Source: Helicobacter pylori
GTDB lineage: Bacteria; Campylobacterota; Campylobacteria; Campylobacterales; Helicobacteraceae
DNA: 64,000 nt
NCBI RefSeq assembly: GCF_016755635.1
Contig: NZ_CP051500.1
Coordinates: 744,001 to 808,000, forward strand
Direction of reading: 5' to 3'
Positions 17,075-25,987 of the stretch are shown in pieces; position 1 is the stretch's first letter; each line of letters starts with the position of its first letter. The notes below the pieces were generated by a model. The model worked only from the letters and a program-made list of their open reading frames with translations. It did not search any database and was not told the DNA's origin. The position numbers and the translations under genes are program-made.

Positions 17075-18253
17075 ATGCCCCATTTTTTAGCCAAATTAAA
17101 TTCCAAGCCTTTAGAATACCCCATAATCAAAGGGGATTTTTGTTTCCATAGGGAATTTTTAAGCTTAAAACACCCCACTAAAAGCTGTGTGCATGCGAGT
17201 TTTAAGGATCATATTTTTTTATTGCAAAAAATCCGGCGAGCGAATGATTTTTTGATCAAAAGCGAAAAAGCGACGCCCTTAAAAAGAGAGATTTTAAAAC
17301 AAGCTTTAAGGATTTATTCGCAATCTTTTGAAGTCATTTCGCATAATTTGCAAGAAAATTCTAAACATGCGAGCGGAAAAAAAACCCTTGATTTAGAGGC
17401 TTTTGAAGACTTTATCCAAAACAATCAAGCCCCTATTCTAGCCGAAATTGGTTTTGGGAGCGGGAGACATTTGATAGAATTAGCCAAAAACAACCCCACT
17501 AAAACATGCTTAGGGATAGAGATTCACACCCCCTCTATCGCGCAAGCGTTAAAGCAAATTGAATTGTTGGATTTAAAAAATCTGCACATCTTGCAAGGCG
17601 ATGGCCGTTTAATTTTAGAGAGCATGCCAAATTATAAGTGCGAGAAAATTTTTGTGCATTTCCCTGTGCCATGGAATGAGAAAAAACACCGCCGGGTGCT
17701 AAGCGAAAAGTTTTTAAACGAAGCTTTAAGGGTTTTAAAGCCTAGAGGGTTTTTGGAATTACGCACCGATGATAGCCTTTATTTTGAAGACAGCCTAAAA
17801 TTAGCCCTAAAAAACTTTCAATGCGAGATAGAAATCAAAAAAAATGCTCAAATCCCGGTTATCAGCAAGTATGAAGCGCGTTGGAATAAACTCAAAAAAG
17901 ATATTTATGATTTAAGAATTTATTCTTTAGAATTAAATGAAACCCCTTTTGATGACCATGCATTTGATTTTTCTTTTGATACAATAACAATGAGTAAAAA
18001 GAGCGTTAAAACGATTTTAAAAACCAAAAAAATCATCCAAGAGGGGTATTTTGTGCATGTTTGTAATATTTATGAGGATAAGGGGGATTTTTTAGTGGAA
18101 TTGAGCATGGGGGATTTTGATTGGCCTGTGCGTTTGTTTGTTTTATTGGCAGAAAATCAGATTTTTTATCTCAATAAAAGCCCCTTAAAAACCTTAAACA
18201 ACCACAAAGCGCACCTTTTGCTTCAAAATATCCTAAGCCAAAAGGGAGTTTGA
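17075..18253 (+). CDS. trmB: tRNA (guanine-N7)-methyltransferase
   Basis: TrmB methylates G46 of tRNA using SAM. The SAM motif EIGFGSGRHLIEL is near 128 and FVHFPVPWNEKKHRR near 190, both characteristic. At 392 residues it is far longer than the usual 210-240: about 110 N-terminal residues and a C-terminal block of about 100 residues (from MSKKSVKTIL) are extra and of unknown role. The stop shares one base with the ftsE start (TGATG), so translation is coupled. Confidence 0.87.
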   Translation: MPHFLAKLNSKPLEYPIIKGDFCFHREFLSLKHPTKSCVHASFKDHIFLLQKIRRANDFLIKSEKATPLKREILKQALRIYSQSFEVISHNLQENSKHASGKKTLDLEAFEDFIQNNQAPILAEIGFGSGRHLIELAKNNPTKTCLGIEIHTPSIAQALKQIELLDLKNLHILQGDGRLILESMPNYKCEKIFVHFPVPWNEKKHRRVLSEKFLNEALRVLKPRGFLELRTDDSLYFEDSLKLALKNFQCEIEIKKNAQIPVISKYEARWNKLKKDIYDLRIYSLELNETPFDDHAFDFSFDTITMSKKSVKTILKTKKIIQEGYFVHVCNIYEDKGDFLVELSMGDFDWPVRLFVLLAENQIFYLNKSPLKTLNNHKAHLLLQNILSQKGV

Positions 18254-18924
18254 TGAGCGTGATCATCGCAGCGAATAATCTATGCTTGCAATACCAGCAA
18301 AACGAACCGGTCATTAAACATGCCAATTTGCGCATCAAACGAAAAGATTTTGTGTTCATTTCAGGGCCTAGTGGGAGCGGTAAAAGCACGCTTTTGCGTT
18401 CGTTTTATGGGGATTTAAAGGTTTTTAGCGGTAAATTAGAAGTTTGCAATACCAACATGAACAACGCTTCAAAATCAACGATTTTGGATTTGCGTAAAAA
18501 TATTGGCGTGGTTTTCCAAGATTATAAATTGATCCAAGACTACACGATTGAGCAAAACATCAAACTGCCGATGATTATTTGCGGAATCAAAAAAGAAGAA
18601 TGCCACTTGCAACTAGAAAAACTTTTAGGGCATATTGATTTACGCCATAAGGCTAACCGCTACCCCAAAGAGCTCAGTGGGGGCGAACAACAGCGAGTGG
18701 CTATGGCTAGGGCTATGGCGAACTGCCCTGAACTCATTTTGGCCGATGAGCCTACCGGGAATTTAGACGATTATTCTAGCGATAAAATCTGGAGTCTATT
18801 AAGGGGCATGAACACGCAATTAAACGCTACGATCGTGGTGGTTACGCACAAATTCCCTAAAAATTTTAGCGCTTATCACCGAAAATTTTACATAGAAGAT
18901 GGGGAAGTTTATGAATACTCTTAA
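18253..18924 (+). CDS. ftsE: Cell-division ATP-binding protein FtsE
   Basis: FtsE is the ATPase of the FtsEX complex, which controls septal wall hydrolysis. The ABC motifs are complete: Walker [12 protein letters not shown] near 37, Q-loop VVFQDYKLI, signature [15 protein letters not shown] near 138, Walker [14 protein letters not shown] near 160 and H in VVVTHK. ATG 18253 lies behind AAAGGGAG with four-base spacing. It overlaps ftsX. Confidence 0.92.
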   Translation: MSVIIAANNLCLQYQQNEPVIKHANLRIKRKDFVFISGPSGSGKSTLLRSFYGDLKVFSGKLEVCNTNMNNASKSTILDLRKNIGVVFQDYKLIQDYTIEQNIKLPMIICGIKKEECHLQLEKLLGHIDLRHKANRYPKELSGGEQQRVAMARAMANCPELILADEPTGNLDDYSSDKIWSLLRGMNTQLNATIVVVTHKFPKNFSAYHRKFYIEDGEVYEYS

Positions 18925-19717
18925 AAAGCATTTAGCCTTTATCATTCCCCTAGTGGCGTTATTGTTTAGCTTGGAGTGTGTGTTGTTTATCAATCAAGCG
19001 ATCGAACAGAAAGAAAAAAAATTGATTGAAGATTATTCAGTCGTGTTAGCCAGCACGCAAAAATTAAGCTTGGAATTGTTGCATCAAAATTTTAACGAAA
19101 TCATAGCGTTAAAAGAAATTGATCCTAATTATTCTTTAGAACCTCTTCAAAAAACTTTAGGTACAGACGGGCTTAAGGAATTAAAAAAAAATTTACCCTT
19201 TTTTTATTCTTTACAACTTTCCACATTCCCCACTCAAGAGCGTTTAGAAAACATTAAAGAAAAATTGCTCAAAATCCCTGGCGTTCAAAAAGTTGAAGTC
19301 TTTGCCAAAACTTACATGCAAGTGTATGATCTCTTGAGTTTTATTAAAATAGCGGTCTATATCTTTGCGTTAGTGGTCTTTGTTTTATCGGTTTTATTGA
19401 TGTTTAAGCAAGTCCGCATCTGGATCTATCAATACCATGAGAGGTTAGAGATCATGGATTTATTAGGGGCTTCGGTGTCTTTTAAAAACGGGTTTTTGTA
19501 TAAAATAGCTTTAATGGATTCTTTAATCGCTAGTTTTTTAGCCCCCATGCTCATGCTTTATATCACTTCGCAAAAAGGTTTTGAAAAAACGATGGATACT
19601 TTGGGTATTATAGGAGGCGCGTTTGTTTTAAACCATTTTTTATGGGGACTGCTTTTTAGCCTTGTGGTCTCATTTGTTTCTGTTTTACTTGTAGCTTGGA
19701 GGACTAGACATGTATAA
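18911..19717 (+). CDS. ftsX: Cell-division protein FtsX
   Basis: FtsX is the membrane partner of FtsE and passes the ATPase cycle to a periplasmic activator. One N-terminal span (about 8-27), a periplasmic region of about 120 residues and three C-terminal spans (near 145, 200 and 240) are visible. GGGGAAG before ATG 18911 and overlap with the ftsE end support this start over 18899. The EnvC-like gene begins before its stop. Confidence 0.88.
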   Translation: MNTLKKHLAFIIPLVALLFSLECVLFINQAIEQKEKKLIEDYSVVLASTQKLSLELLHQNFNEIIALKEIDPNYSLEPLQKTLGTDGLKELKKNLPFFYSLQLSTFPTQERLENIKEKLLKIPGVQKVEVFAKTYMQVYDLLSFIKIAVYIFALVVFVLSVLLMFKQVRIWIYQYHERLEIMDLLGASVSFKNGFLYKIALMDSLIASFLAPMLMLYITSQKGFEKTMDTLGIIGGAFVLNHFLWGLLFSLVVSFVSVLLVAWRTRHV

Positions 19718-20912
19718 ATTAGGGGTGTTTTTGTTAGCCACCTTACTATCAGCTAACACGCAAAAAGTGAGCGATATTGCTAAAGATATCCAGCATAAAG
19801 AAACCCTTTTGAAAAAAACCCATGAAGAAAAAAACCAACTGAACAGCCGTTTGAGTTCTTTGGGCGAAGCGATCCGCTCTAAAGAGCTTCAAAAAGCGGA
19901 GATGGAGCGCCAAATGATCGCTTTAAAAAAGAGTCTTGAAAAAAATCGTAACGAAAGTTTGGCGCAAGAAAAAGTCCTAACCAACTACCGCAAGTCTTTA
20001 GATCATTTGCAAAAACAACGATCATTTTTACAAAAGAGGGTGTTTGATACGCTTTTAGAGGATTTTCTTTTTTCACAAGCCCTAAAGGGGCAGAATTTAG
20101 CCTCTTCTAGTGATGTGATTTTACAAGTGGCGTTTGAAAACTTGCACCAAAGCACCCTGTCTAAAATGTCGCAACTAAGCCAAGAAGAAAAAGATCTCAA
20201 TACGCAAGCTTTAAAAGTCAAAAGCAGCATTCAAAAAATCTCATCTGTCATAGATGAGCAAAAAACTCGTGAAGTAACCTTAAAATCCTTGCAAACCGAA
20301 CAAAATAAGCTCATTTTGAGCATGCAAAAAGATTATGCGATCTATAACCAACGGCTAACCCTTTTAGAAAAAGAGCGCCAGAATTTAAACGCTCTTTTAA
20401 AACGCTTGAATATCATCAAACAAAATAGAGAAAATGAAGAGAGGGTCAGTTTGAAAAAATCTTCTCAAGCCTTAGAAGTCAAACAAGTGGCTAGCTCTTA
20501 TCAAAATATCAACACCACGAGCTATAACGGGCCAAAAACGATCGCTCCTTTGAACGATTATGAAGTGGTGCAAAAATTTGGCCCCTATATTGATCCGGTT
20601 TATAATTTAAAAATTTTTAGCGAGTCTATTACGCTAGTGTCAAAAACCCCAAACGCTTTGGTGCGTAATGTTTTGGACGGGAAAATCGTGTTCGCTAAAG
20701 AAATCAACATGCTTAAAAAAGTCGTTATCATTGAGCATAAAAACGGCATCCGCACGATTTATTCTCAACTGGATAAAATCGCCCCCACCATTAAAAGCGG
20801 CATGCGGATCCAAAAAGGCTATGTTTTAGGGCGTATTGAGCAACGCTTGGGCTTTGAAGTTACCATGAGAGAAAAGCACATTAACCCCTTAGAACTCATT
20901 GCGCGCAATTAA
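19710..20912 (+). CDS. EnvC-like murein hydrolase activator (degenerate LytM)
   Basis: After a signal peptide (VFLLATLLSANTQ) the protein has about 230 residues of coiled coil and a C-terminal LytM/M23 domain (about 280-400). Active M23 enzymes need HxGxD and HxH metal ligands. Here the first site reads DPVYNLKIFSES and the last reads RTIYSQLDK, so the ligands are missing. EnvC-type proteins with such dead domains activate amidases under FtsEX control. Position directly after ftsEX, overlapping by eight bases, supports this. AmiA at 38966-40387 is the likely target. Confidence 0.86.
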   Translation: MYKLGVFLLATLLSANTQKVSDIAKDIQHKETLLKKTHEEKNQLNSRLSSLGEAIRSKELQKAEMERQMIALKKSLEKNRNESLAQEKVLTNYRKSLDHLQKQRSFLQKRVFDTLLEDFLFSQALKGQNLASSSDVILQVAFENLHQSTLSKMSQLSQEEKDLNTQALKVKSSIQKISSVIDEQKTREVTLKSLQTEQNKLILSMQKDYAIYNQRLTLLEKERQNLNALLKRLNIIKQNRENEERVSLKKSSQALEVKQVASSYQNINTTSYNGPKTIAPLNDYEVVQKFGPYIDPVYNLKIFSESITLVSKTPNALVRNVLDGKIVFAKEINMLKKVVIIEHKNGIRTIYSQLDKIAPTIKSGMRIQKGYVLGRIEQRLGFEVTMREKHINPLELIARN

Positions 20913-20915
20913 GAT

Positions 20916-20942
20916 TTAACAAATCATTTTTATTGCCGATAT
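20916..20942 (+). promoter_or_regulatory. Candidate sigma-28 (FliA) promoter for flaG-fliD-fliS
   Basis: GCCGATAT at 20935-20942 matches the FliA -10 element (GCCGATAA) with one change, and TTAA lies 15 bases upstream where TAAA is expected. It is about 70 bases before flaG, fitting late flagellar control. The -35 match is partial. Confidence 0.55.
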
Positions 20943-21010
20943 TGGCTAAAGAGCTTATGCAAACAAAGAAATAATTATACTTGTAGGCATGGAAAAATTT
21001 GGAGGTTTTT

Positions 21011-21370
21011 ATGGTCAATGAAGTTCAAGGGATTGGGATTCCCGCATCTCATGCAAGCGTTCAAACAACCCCTACAAAAGAGATCAGTCGCACAAACACT
21101 ATAAACACTATTGATGAATCTAAGACAACAATAGATCCTGATCAATACAAACCCAAACTAGAATTATTGAGCGAGCGTCTGAATGAAGAGATGAAACGCA
21201 TTGGCACGGATATTAATTTCAGTTATAACGATACGATTAAAGGGTTAGTGGTTTCAGTCAAAGACGCTAATGGGGATAAGGTGATAAGAGAAATACCCTC
21301 TAAAGAAGCCGTGGAGCTTATGCAAAGAATGCGCGATGTGATAGGCATTATCTTTGATAAAAGAGGCTAA
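21011..21370 (+). CDS. flaG: Flagellar protein FlaG
   Basis: FlaG is a small flagellar protein linked to filament length. The 119 residues contain the FlaG core: LLSERLNEEMKRIGTDINFSYND and a C-terminal V-x-D-A-N-G-D-K-V-I-R-E-I-P block ending in a membrane-like LMQRMRDVIGIIF. GGAGG at 21001-21005 decides the ATG at 21011 over an upstream TTG. It is 16 bases before fliD and starts the late flagellar operon. Confidence 0.9.
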   Translation: MVNEVQGIGIPASHASVQTTPTKEISRTNTINTIDESKTTIDPDQYKPKLELLSERLNEEMKRIGTDINFSYNDTIKGLVVSVKDANGDKVIREIPSKEAVELMQRMRDVIGIIFDKRG

Positions 21371-21386
21371 ACATTAGAGGTAAAAC

Positions 21387-23444
21387 ATGGCAATAGGTTC
21401 ATTAAGCTCATTGGGGCTTGGCAGTAAGGTTTTGAATTACGATGTGATTGACAAGCTTAAGGACGCCGATGAAAAAGCGTTAATCGCCCCCTTAGACAAG
21501 AAAATGGAGCAAAATGTTGAAAAACAAAAAGCCCTAGTGGAAATTAAAACACTCCTTTCATCTCTAAAAGGCCCGGTTAAAACGCTTTCGGATTATTCCA
21601 CTTATATCAGCAGGAAAAGCAATGTTACAGGCGATGCGTTGAGCGCGAGCGTGGGGGCTGGCGTGCCTATCCAGGATATTAAGGTGGATGTGCAAAATTT
21701 AGCGCAAGGCGATATTAACGAACTAGGGGCGAAATTTTCTTCAAGAGATGATATTTTCAGCCAAGTGGATACCACGCTCAAGTTTTACACGCAAAACAAG
21801 GACTACGCCGTTGATATTAAAGCGGGAATGACTTTAGGCGATGTGGCTCAAAGCATCACGGACGCTACCAATGGCGAAGTGATGGGCATTGTGATGAAAA
21901 CAGGAGGGAATGACCCCTACCAATTAATGGTGAATACTAAAAACACCGGCGAAGACAACCGAGTCTATTTTGGCTCACACCTCCAATCCACACTCACTAA
22001 CAAAAACGCCCTTTCTTTGGGGGTTGATGGAAGCGGAAAGAGTGAAGTGAGTTTGAATTTAAAGGGGGCTGATGGGAACATGCATGAAGTCCCCATCATG
22101 CTAGAGCTCCCTGAAAGCGCTTCTATCAAACAAAAAAACACCGCAATCCAAAAAGCGATGGAGCAGGCTTTAGAAAATGACCCTAATTTTAAAGATTTGA
22201 TCGCTAATGGGGATATTTCCATAGACACTCTTCATGGGGGGGAATCTTTAATCATTAATGACAGGCGTGGGGGAAACATTGAAATTAAAGGGAATAAGGC
22301 TAAAGAGCTTGGGTTTTTGCAAACCACCACCCAAGAAAGCGATTTATTGAAAAGCTCTCGCACCATAAAAGAGGGTAAATTAGAAGGGGTGGTTAGCTTG
22401 AATGGCCAAAAATTGGATTTGAGCGCTTTAACCAAAGAAAGCAACACCAGCGAAGAAAACACAGACGCTATCATTCAAGCGATCAATTCCAAAGAAGGCT
22501 TGAATGCGTTTAAGAACGCCGAAGGCAAGCTTGTGATCAATTCTAAAACCGGGATGCTAACGATTAAGGGAGAGGACGCTTTAGGCAAGGCCAGTTTGAA
22601 GGATTTGGGTTTAAGTGCTGGCATGGTACAATCTTATGAAGCTTCACAAAACACGCTTTTTATGTCTAAAAATTTGCAAAAAGCGAGCGATTCAGCATTC
22701 ACTTATAATGGGGTGAGCATCACACGCCCCACTAATGAAGTCAATGATGTGATTAGCGGGGTTAATATCACTTTAGAGCAAACCACAGAGCCTAATAAGC
22801 CTGCCATTATCAGCGTGAGCAGGGACAATCAAGCCATTATAGACAGCCTTACTGAATTTGTCAAAGCCTATAATGAGCTTATCCCTAAACTGGATGAAGA
22901 CACTCGTTATGACGCTGACACCAAAATCGCTGGGATTTTTAACGGCGTGGGCGATATTCGCGCGATTCGTTCTTCTCTTAATAACGTGTTTTCTTATAGC
23001 GTGCATACGGATAATGGGGTAGAAAGCTTGATGAAATACGGGCTTAGTTTGGACGATAAAGGCGTGATGAGTTTAGATGAGGCTAAATTGAGTAGTGCGC
23101 TAAATTCTAATCCTAAAGCGACTCAAGATTTTTTCTATGGGAGCGATAGCAAGGATATGGGGGGCAGAGAGATCCACCAAGAGGGCATTTTTTCTAAATT
23201 CAATCAAGTCATCGCCAATCTCATAGATGGAGGGAACGCTAAATTAAAGATTTATGAAGATTCCCTAGACAGAGACGCTAAAAGCCTAACCAAAGACAAA
23301 GAAAACGCTCAAGAGCTTTTAAAAACCCGATACAACATCATGGCGGAGCGCTTTGCGGCTTATGATAGCCAAATTTCTAAAGCCAATCAAAAATTCAATT
23401 CCGTGCAAATGATGATCGATCAAGCGGCGGCTAAAAAGAATTAA
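21387..23444 (+). CDS. fliD: Flagellar filament cap protein FliD
   Basis: FliD (HAP2) caps the growing filament and helps flagellin subunits fold at the tip. The 685 residues have an N-terminal FliD_N part (GSLSSLGLGSKVLNYDVIDKL), central variable domains, and a C-terminal coiled region from about 480 (IDSLTEFVKAYNELIPKLDE ... MAERFAAYDSQISKANQKF), the family hallmarks. It is exported by the flagellar type III apparatus without a signal peptide. It lies between flaG and fliS in the usual order. Confidence 0.94.
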   Translation: MAIGSLSSLGLGSKVLNYDVIDKLKDADEKALIAPLDKKMEQNVEKQKALVEIKTLLSSLKGPVKTLSDYSTYISRKSNVTGDALSASVGAGVPIQDIKVDVQNLAQGDINELGAKFSSRDDIFSQVDTTLKFYTQNKDYAVDIKAGMTLGDVAQSITDATNGEVMGIVMKTGGNDPYQLMVNTKNTGEDNRVYFGSHLQSTLTNKNALSLGVDGSGKSEVSLNLKGADGNMHEVPIMLELPESASIKQKNTAIQKAMEQALENDPNFKDLIANGDISIDTLHGGESLIINDRRGGNIEIKGNKAKELGFLQTTTQESDLLKSSRTIKEGKLEGVVSLNGQKLDLSALTKESNTSEENTDAIIQAINSKEGLNAFKNAEGKLVINSKTGMLTIKGEDALGKASLKDLGLSAGMVQSYEASQNTLFMSKNLQKASDSAFTYNGVSITRPTNEVNDVISGVNITLEQTTEPNKPAIISVSRDNQAIIDSLTEFVKAYNELIPKLDEDTRYDADTKIAGIFNGVGDIRAIRSSLNNVFSYSVHTDNGVESLMKYGLSLDDKGVMSLDEAKLSSALNSNPKATQDFFYGSDSKDMGGREIHQEGIFSKFNQVIANLIDGGNAKLKIYEDSLDRDAKSLTKDKENAQELLKTRYNIMAERFAAYDSQISKANQKFNSVQMMIDQAAAKKN

Positions 23445-23489
23445 AGAGAATTAAAAAGAATTATCAATCTTAAAGGATAAAGGAACATT

Positions 23490-23870
23490 ATGCAATACGC
23501 TAACGCTTATCAAGCCTACCAGCATAACCGAGTGAGTGTGGAATCCCCGGCAAAACTCATTGAAATGCTTTATGAAGGGATTTTAAGATTTTCTTCGCAA
23601 GCCAAACGCTGTATTGAAAATGAAGACATTGAAAAAAAAATTTATTATATTAACAGGGTTACGGATATTTTCACAGAATTGTTGAATATTTTAGATTATG
23701 AAAAAGGGGGGGAAGTGGCGGTGTATCTTACAGGCTTATACACCCATCAAATCAAAGTTTTAACGCAGGCCAATGTGGAAAACGATGCGAGTAAGATTGA
23801 TTTGGTGTTGAATGTGGCTAGGGGGTTACTAGAAGCATGGAGGGAAATCCATTCAGATGAACTCGCCTGA
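23490..23870 (+). CDS. fliS: Flagellin export chaperone FliS
   Basis: FliS binds flagellin C-termini and prevents early polymerisation. The 126-residue all-helical protein starts MQYANAYQAYQHNRVSVESP and carries the family segment LIEMLYEGILRFSSQAKRCIE, ending in an LLEAWREI helix. AAAGGA precedes the ATG. It overlaps the next small gene by 14 bases. Confidence 0.92.
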   Translation: MQYANAYQAYQHNRVSVESPAKLIEMLYEGILRFSSQAKRCIENEDIEKKIYYINRVTDIFTELLNILDYEKGGEVAVYLTGLYTHQIKVLTQANVENDASKIDLVLNVARGLLEAWREIHSDELA

Positions 23871-24096
23871 CATGTTATTAGATCCCTTTAAAATCGCTCT
23901 CATTAAAAAAGATTCTAAACTTGCCTTTTCATTGATAGAGCACCTTTCTTTAGAGCAAATAAAAAGCTTGGATTTAGACACGCTTTTAAACCTTAAGGAA
24001 ATGATAGCCCAAAGCATTGAACTATTAGAAAAAGAAAAAGAAGAACTGCAATCACAAATGCATAAGGCTAAGAAGATTCAAAAATTTTTGTCTTAG
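23857..24096 (+). CDS. Small FliT-like flagellar chaperone (putative)
   Basis: The 79-residue protein is helical, with LLEKEKEELQSQMHKAKKIQKF at the C-terminus as a coiled coil. Its place after fliS, overlapping it, is where fliT (chaperone of FliD) usually sits. The sequence itself shows no decisive FliT motif, so this is a context call. Confidence 0.55.
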   Translation: MNSPDMLLDPFKIALIKKDSKLAFSLIEHLSLEQIKSLDLDTLLNLKEMIAQSIELLEKEKEELQSQMHKAKKIQKFLS

Positions 24097-24148
24097 ATTT
24101 TTTAAACTACGATACAATAAAAGCACTATTTTTATTGAAGGCTAAAGA

Positions 24149-24808
24149 TTGTCTGAACCCATAGATAGATTCACGCGCATAAGGTGGTTGTTTAAAAACG
24201 ATTTTGAAAAAATCCGCCAACAAAGGGTTTTAATCTGTGGCGTGGGGGGCGTTGGAGGCTTTGCGTTAGACGCTTTGTATCGTGTGGGGATAGGGCAAAT
24301 CACTATCATTGATAAAGATGTGTTTGATGTTACCAATCAAAACCGCCAGATTGGATCAGAAAGGATAGGAGAATCTAAAGTGTTGGTGTTGCAAGATCTC
24401 TATAAGGGCGTTCAAGCTTTGAATTGTCGCATAGATGAAGCGTTTTTAAATTCATTTAATTTTAGAGATTATGATTACATTTTAGATTGCATGGACGATT
24501 TGCCTATTAAAACAAGCTTGGCGATAAAATGTCAAAATTTCGCTTACGGGAAGTTTATCAGCTCTATGGGGAGCGCGAAGCGTTTGAATCCTAAACACAT
24601 CAAAGTGGGGAGCGTTTGGGAAAGCTATGGCGATAAATTCGGGCGTAAGTTTAGGGATTTTTTAAAAAAACGCCGTTTTAAAGGGGATTTTAAAGTGGTT
24701 TTTAGCCCTGAAATTCCGCATTGCATAGAGCTTGGGAGTTTTAATGCGGTTACGGCGAGTTTTGGTTTGCAAATAGCGAGTGAAGTCGTGCAAGACATTA
24801 TCAAATAA
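24149..24808 (+). CDS. TcdA-like tRNA t6A dehydratase (ThiF/E1 family)
   Basis: E1-like enzymes adenylate a carboxylate. The nucleotide loop ICGVGGVGGFALDALYRVGIG, IDKDVFDVTNQNRQIG and the D-C-M-D-D segment are typical of TcdA (formerly CsdL), which dehydrates t6A37 in tRNA to its cyclic form. The ThiF/MoeB zinc cysteine pairs are absent, favouring TcdA over MoeB. The start is TTG 24149. At 219 residues it is slightly shorter than E. coli TcdA. Confidence 0.8.
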   Translation: MSEPIDRFTRIRWLFKNDFEKIRQQRVLICGVGGVGGFALDALYRVGIGQITIIDKDVFDVTNQNRQIGSERIGESKVLVLQDLYKGVQALNCRIDEAFLNSFNFRDYDYILDCMDDLPIKTSLAIKCQNFAYGKFISSMGSAKRLNPKHIKVGSVWESYGDKFGRKFRDFLKKRRFKGDFKVVFSPEIPHCIELGSFNAVTASFGLQIASEVVQDIIK

Positions 24809-24833
24809 AATATTACTAATGAAAGGAAGTGGA

Positions 24834-24980
24834 ATGAAAGATTACGAAGACGAATTGGAAGATTTTGAAGAGGAAGAATTAGAGGGCTTTGAAGAAGAAG
24901 ATGAAGAGTATAATGATTATAAGAATGTCTATGATGATGACGATTATGAAGACTATAACTCTGATTATGAAGAAGAGTGA
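24834..24980 (+). CDS. Hyper-acidic 48-residue protein
   Basis: From ATG 24834, behind AGGAAG, the protein is almost entirely Asp, Glu and Tyr with very few basic residues (MKDYEDELEDFEEEELE ...). An in-frame extension to 24780 would overlap the upstream gene and lacks a ribosome site. No family is recognised. Such peptides can mimic nucleic acid or bind basic proteins or metals. It lies between the TcdA-like gene and the amidase, four bases before the latter, so it is probably cotranscribed. Confidence 0.72.
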   Translation: MKDYEDELEDFEEEELEGFEEEDEEYNDYKNVYDDDDYEDYNSDYEEE

Positions 24981-24983
24981 AAA

Positions 24984-25865
24984 ATGATTTATGCAGGCAT
25001 CCTCCAGCATGCTTATTGCGGCTCTAGAAAAAAGACTATAGAGCATACAGCCAACTTGCTTGAACAAGCGCTAAAAAAACACCCTAAAACCAATTTAGTG
25101 GTGTTGCAAGAATTGAACCCTTATAGTTATTTTTGCCAGAGCGAGAACCCTAAATTTTTTGATTTGGGCGAGTATTTTGAAGAAGATAAGGCTTTTTTTA
25201 GCGCTTTAGCTCAAAAATTTCAAGTGGTGCTTATCGCTTCTTTATTTGAAAAGCGCGCTAAAGGGTTGTATCACAACAGCGCGGTTGTGTTTGAAAAAGA
25301 TGGCTCAATCGCTGGAGTGTATCGCAAAATGCACATTCCTGATGACCCAGGGTTTTATGAAAAATTTTATTTCACGCCGGGGGATTTGGGCTTTGAGCCT
25401 ATTGTTACAAGCGTGGGCAAATTAGGGCTTATGGTGTGCTGGGATCAGTGGTATCCTGAGGCAGCAAGGATCATGGCTTTAAAAGGTGCAGAAATTTTAA
25501 TCTATCCTAGCACGATAGGGTTTTTAGAAGAAGATTCTAATGAAGAAAAAAAACGCCAGCAAAACGCATGGGAGACTATCCAAAGAGGGCATGCGATCGC
25601 TAATGGCTTGCCTTTGATTGCGACTAACAGAGTGGGCACAGAATTAGATCCTAGCGGCGCGATTAAGGGGGGTATTACTTTTTTTGGCTCTAGTTTTGTG
25701 GTGGGGGCTTTGGGCGAATTTTTAGCTAAAGCGAGCGATAAAGAAGAGATTTTGTATGCGGAAATTGATTTAGAACGCACCGAAGAAGTGCGCCGAATGT
25801 GGCCGTTTTTAAGAGACAGACGCATTGATTTTTATAACGATTTGTTGAAACGCTATATCAATTAG
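24984..25865 (+). CDS. aguB: N-carbamoylputrescine amidohydrolase (nitrilase family)
   Basis: The enzyme releases putrescine from N-carbamoylputrescine. The 293-residue protein has the nitrilase triad: Glu in VVLQELNP near 43, Lys in YRKMHIPDD near 118 and Cys in LGLMVCWDQWYPEAAR near 155. CWDQWYPEAAR, GPAD-like GDLGFEP and the C-terminal RRIDFYNDL fit the AguB subgroup rather than other nitrilases. The agmatine deiminase that would feed it is not in the window. Confidence 0.86.
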   Translation: MIYAGILQHAYCGSRKKTIEHTANLLEQALKKHPKTNLVVLQELNPYSYFCQSENPKFFDLGEYFEEDKAFFSALAQKFQVVLIASLFEKRAKGLYHNSAVVFEKDGSIAGVYRKMHIPDDPGFYEKFYFTPGDLGFEPIVTSVGKLGLMVCWDQWYPEAARIMALKGAEILIYPSTIGFLEEDSNEEKKRQQNAWETIQRGHAIANGLPLIATNRVGTELDPSGAIKGGITFFGSSFVVGALGEFLAKASDKEEILYAEIDLERTEEVRRMWPFLRDRRIDFYNDLLKRYIN

Positions 25866-25903
25866 TCAATCAATTTAAGATTTAAAGTTAGAAAGGGTTA
25901 AAC

Positions 25904-25975
25904 ATGGTAGGTGTAATTTTTTGCGCTAAACAAGCGCAAAAGTTCTATCATTTTTGCGCGGTATCTTTATTTTAA
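25904..25975 (+). CDS. 23-residue leader ORF before the NhaC-type gene
   Basis: AAAGGG lies six bases before ATG 25904. The frame encodes MVGVIFCAKQAQKFYHF... and stops at 25975, 12 bases before the transporter ATG. It spans the three complementary TTTTGCGC/GCGCAAAA elements, so ribosome movement would affect which hairpin forms. Whether it is translated is unknown. Confidence 0.4.
   Translation: MVGVIFCAKQAQKFYHFCAVSLF
25919..25959 (+). promoter_or_regulatory. Mutually exclusive hairpins in transporter leader
   Basis: GCGCAAAA at 25934-25941 can pair with TTTTGCGC at 25919-25926 (seven-base loop) or with TTTTGCGC at 25952-25959 (ten-base loop), not both. The second lies about 30 bases before the ATG of the NhaC-type gene. 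This resembles an attenuator or RNA switch; function inferred from pairing only. Confidence 0.45.
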
Positions 25976-25987
25976 CAAGGAGCAAAA

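Noticed and set aside
20941-20960. Sigma-54 site before flaG (TTGG ... TATGC)
   Set aside because: The GG and GC are 13 bases apart rather than the required 10; the FliA-type box just upstream fits better.
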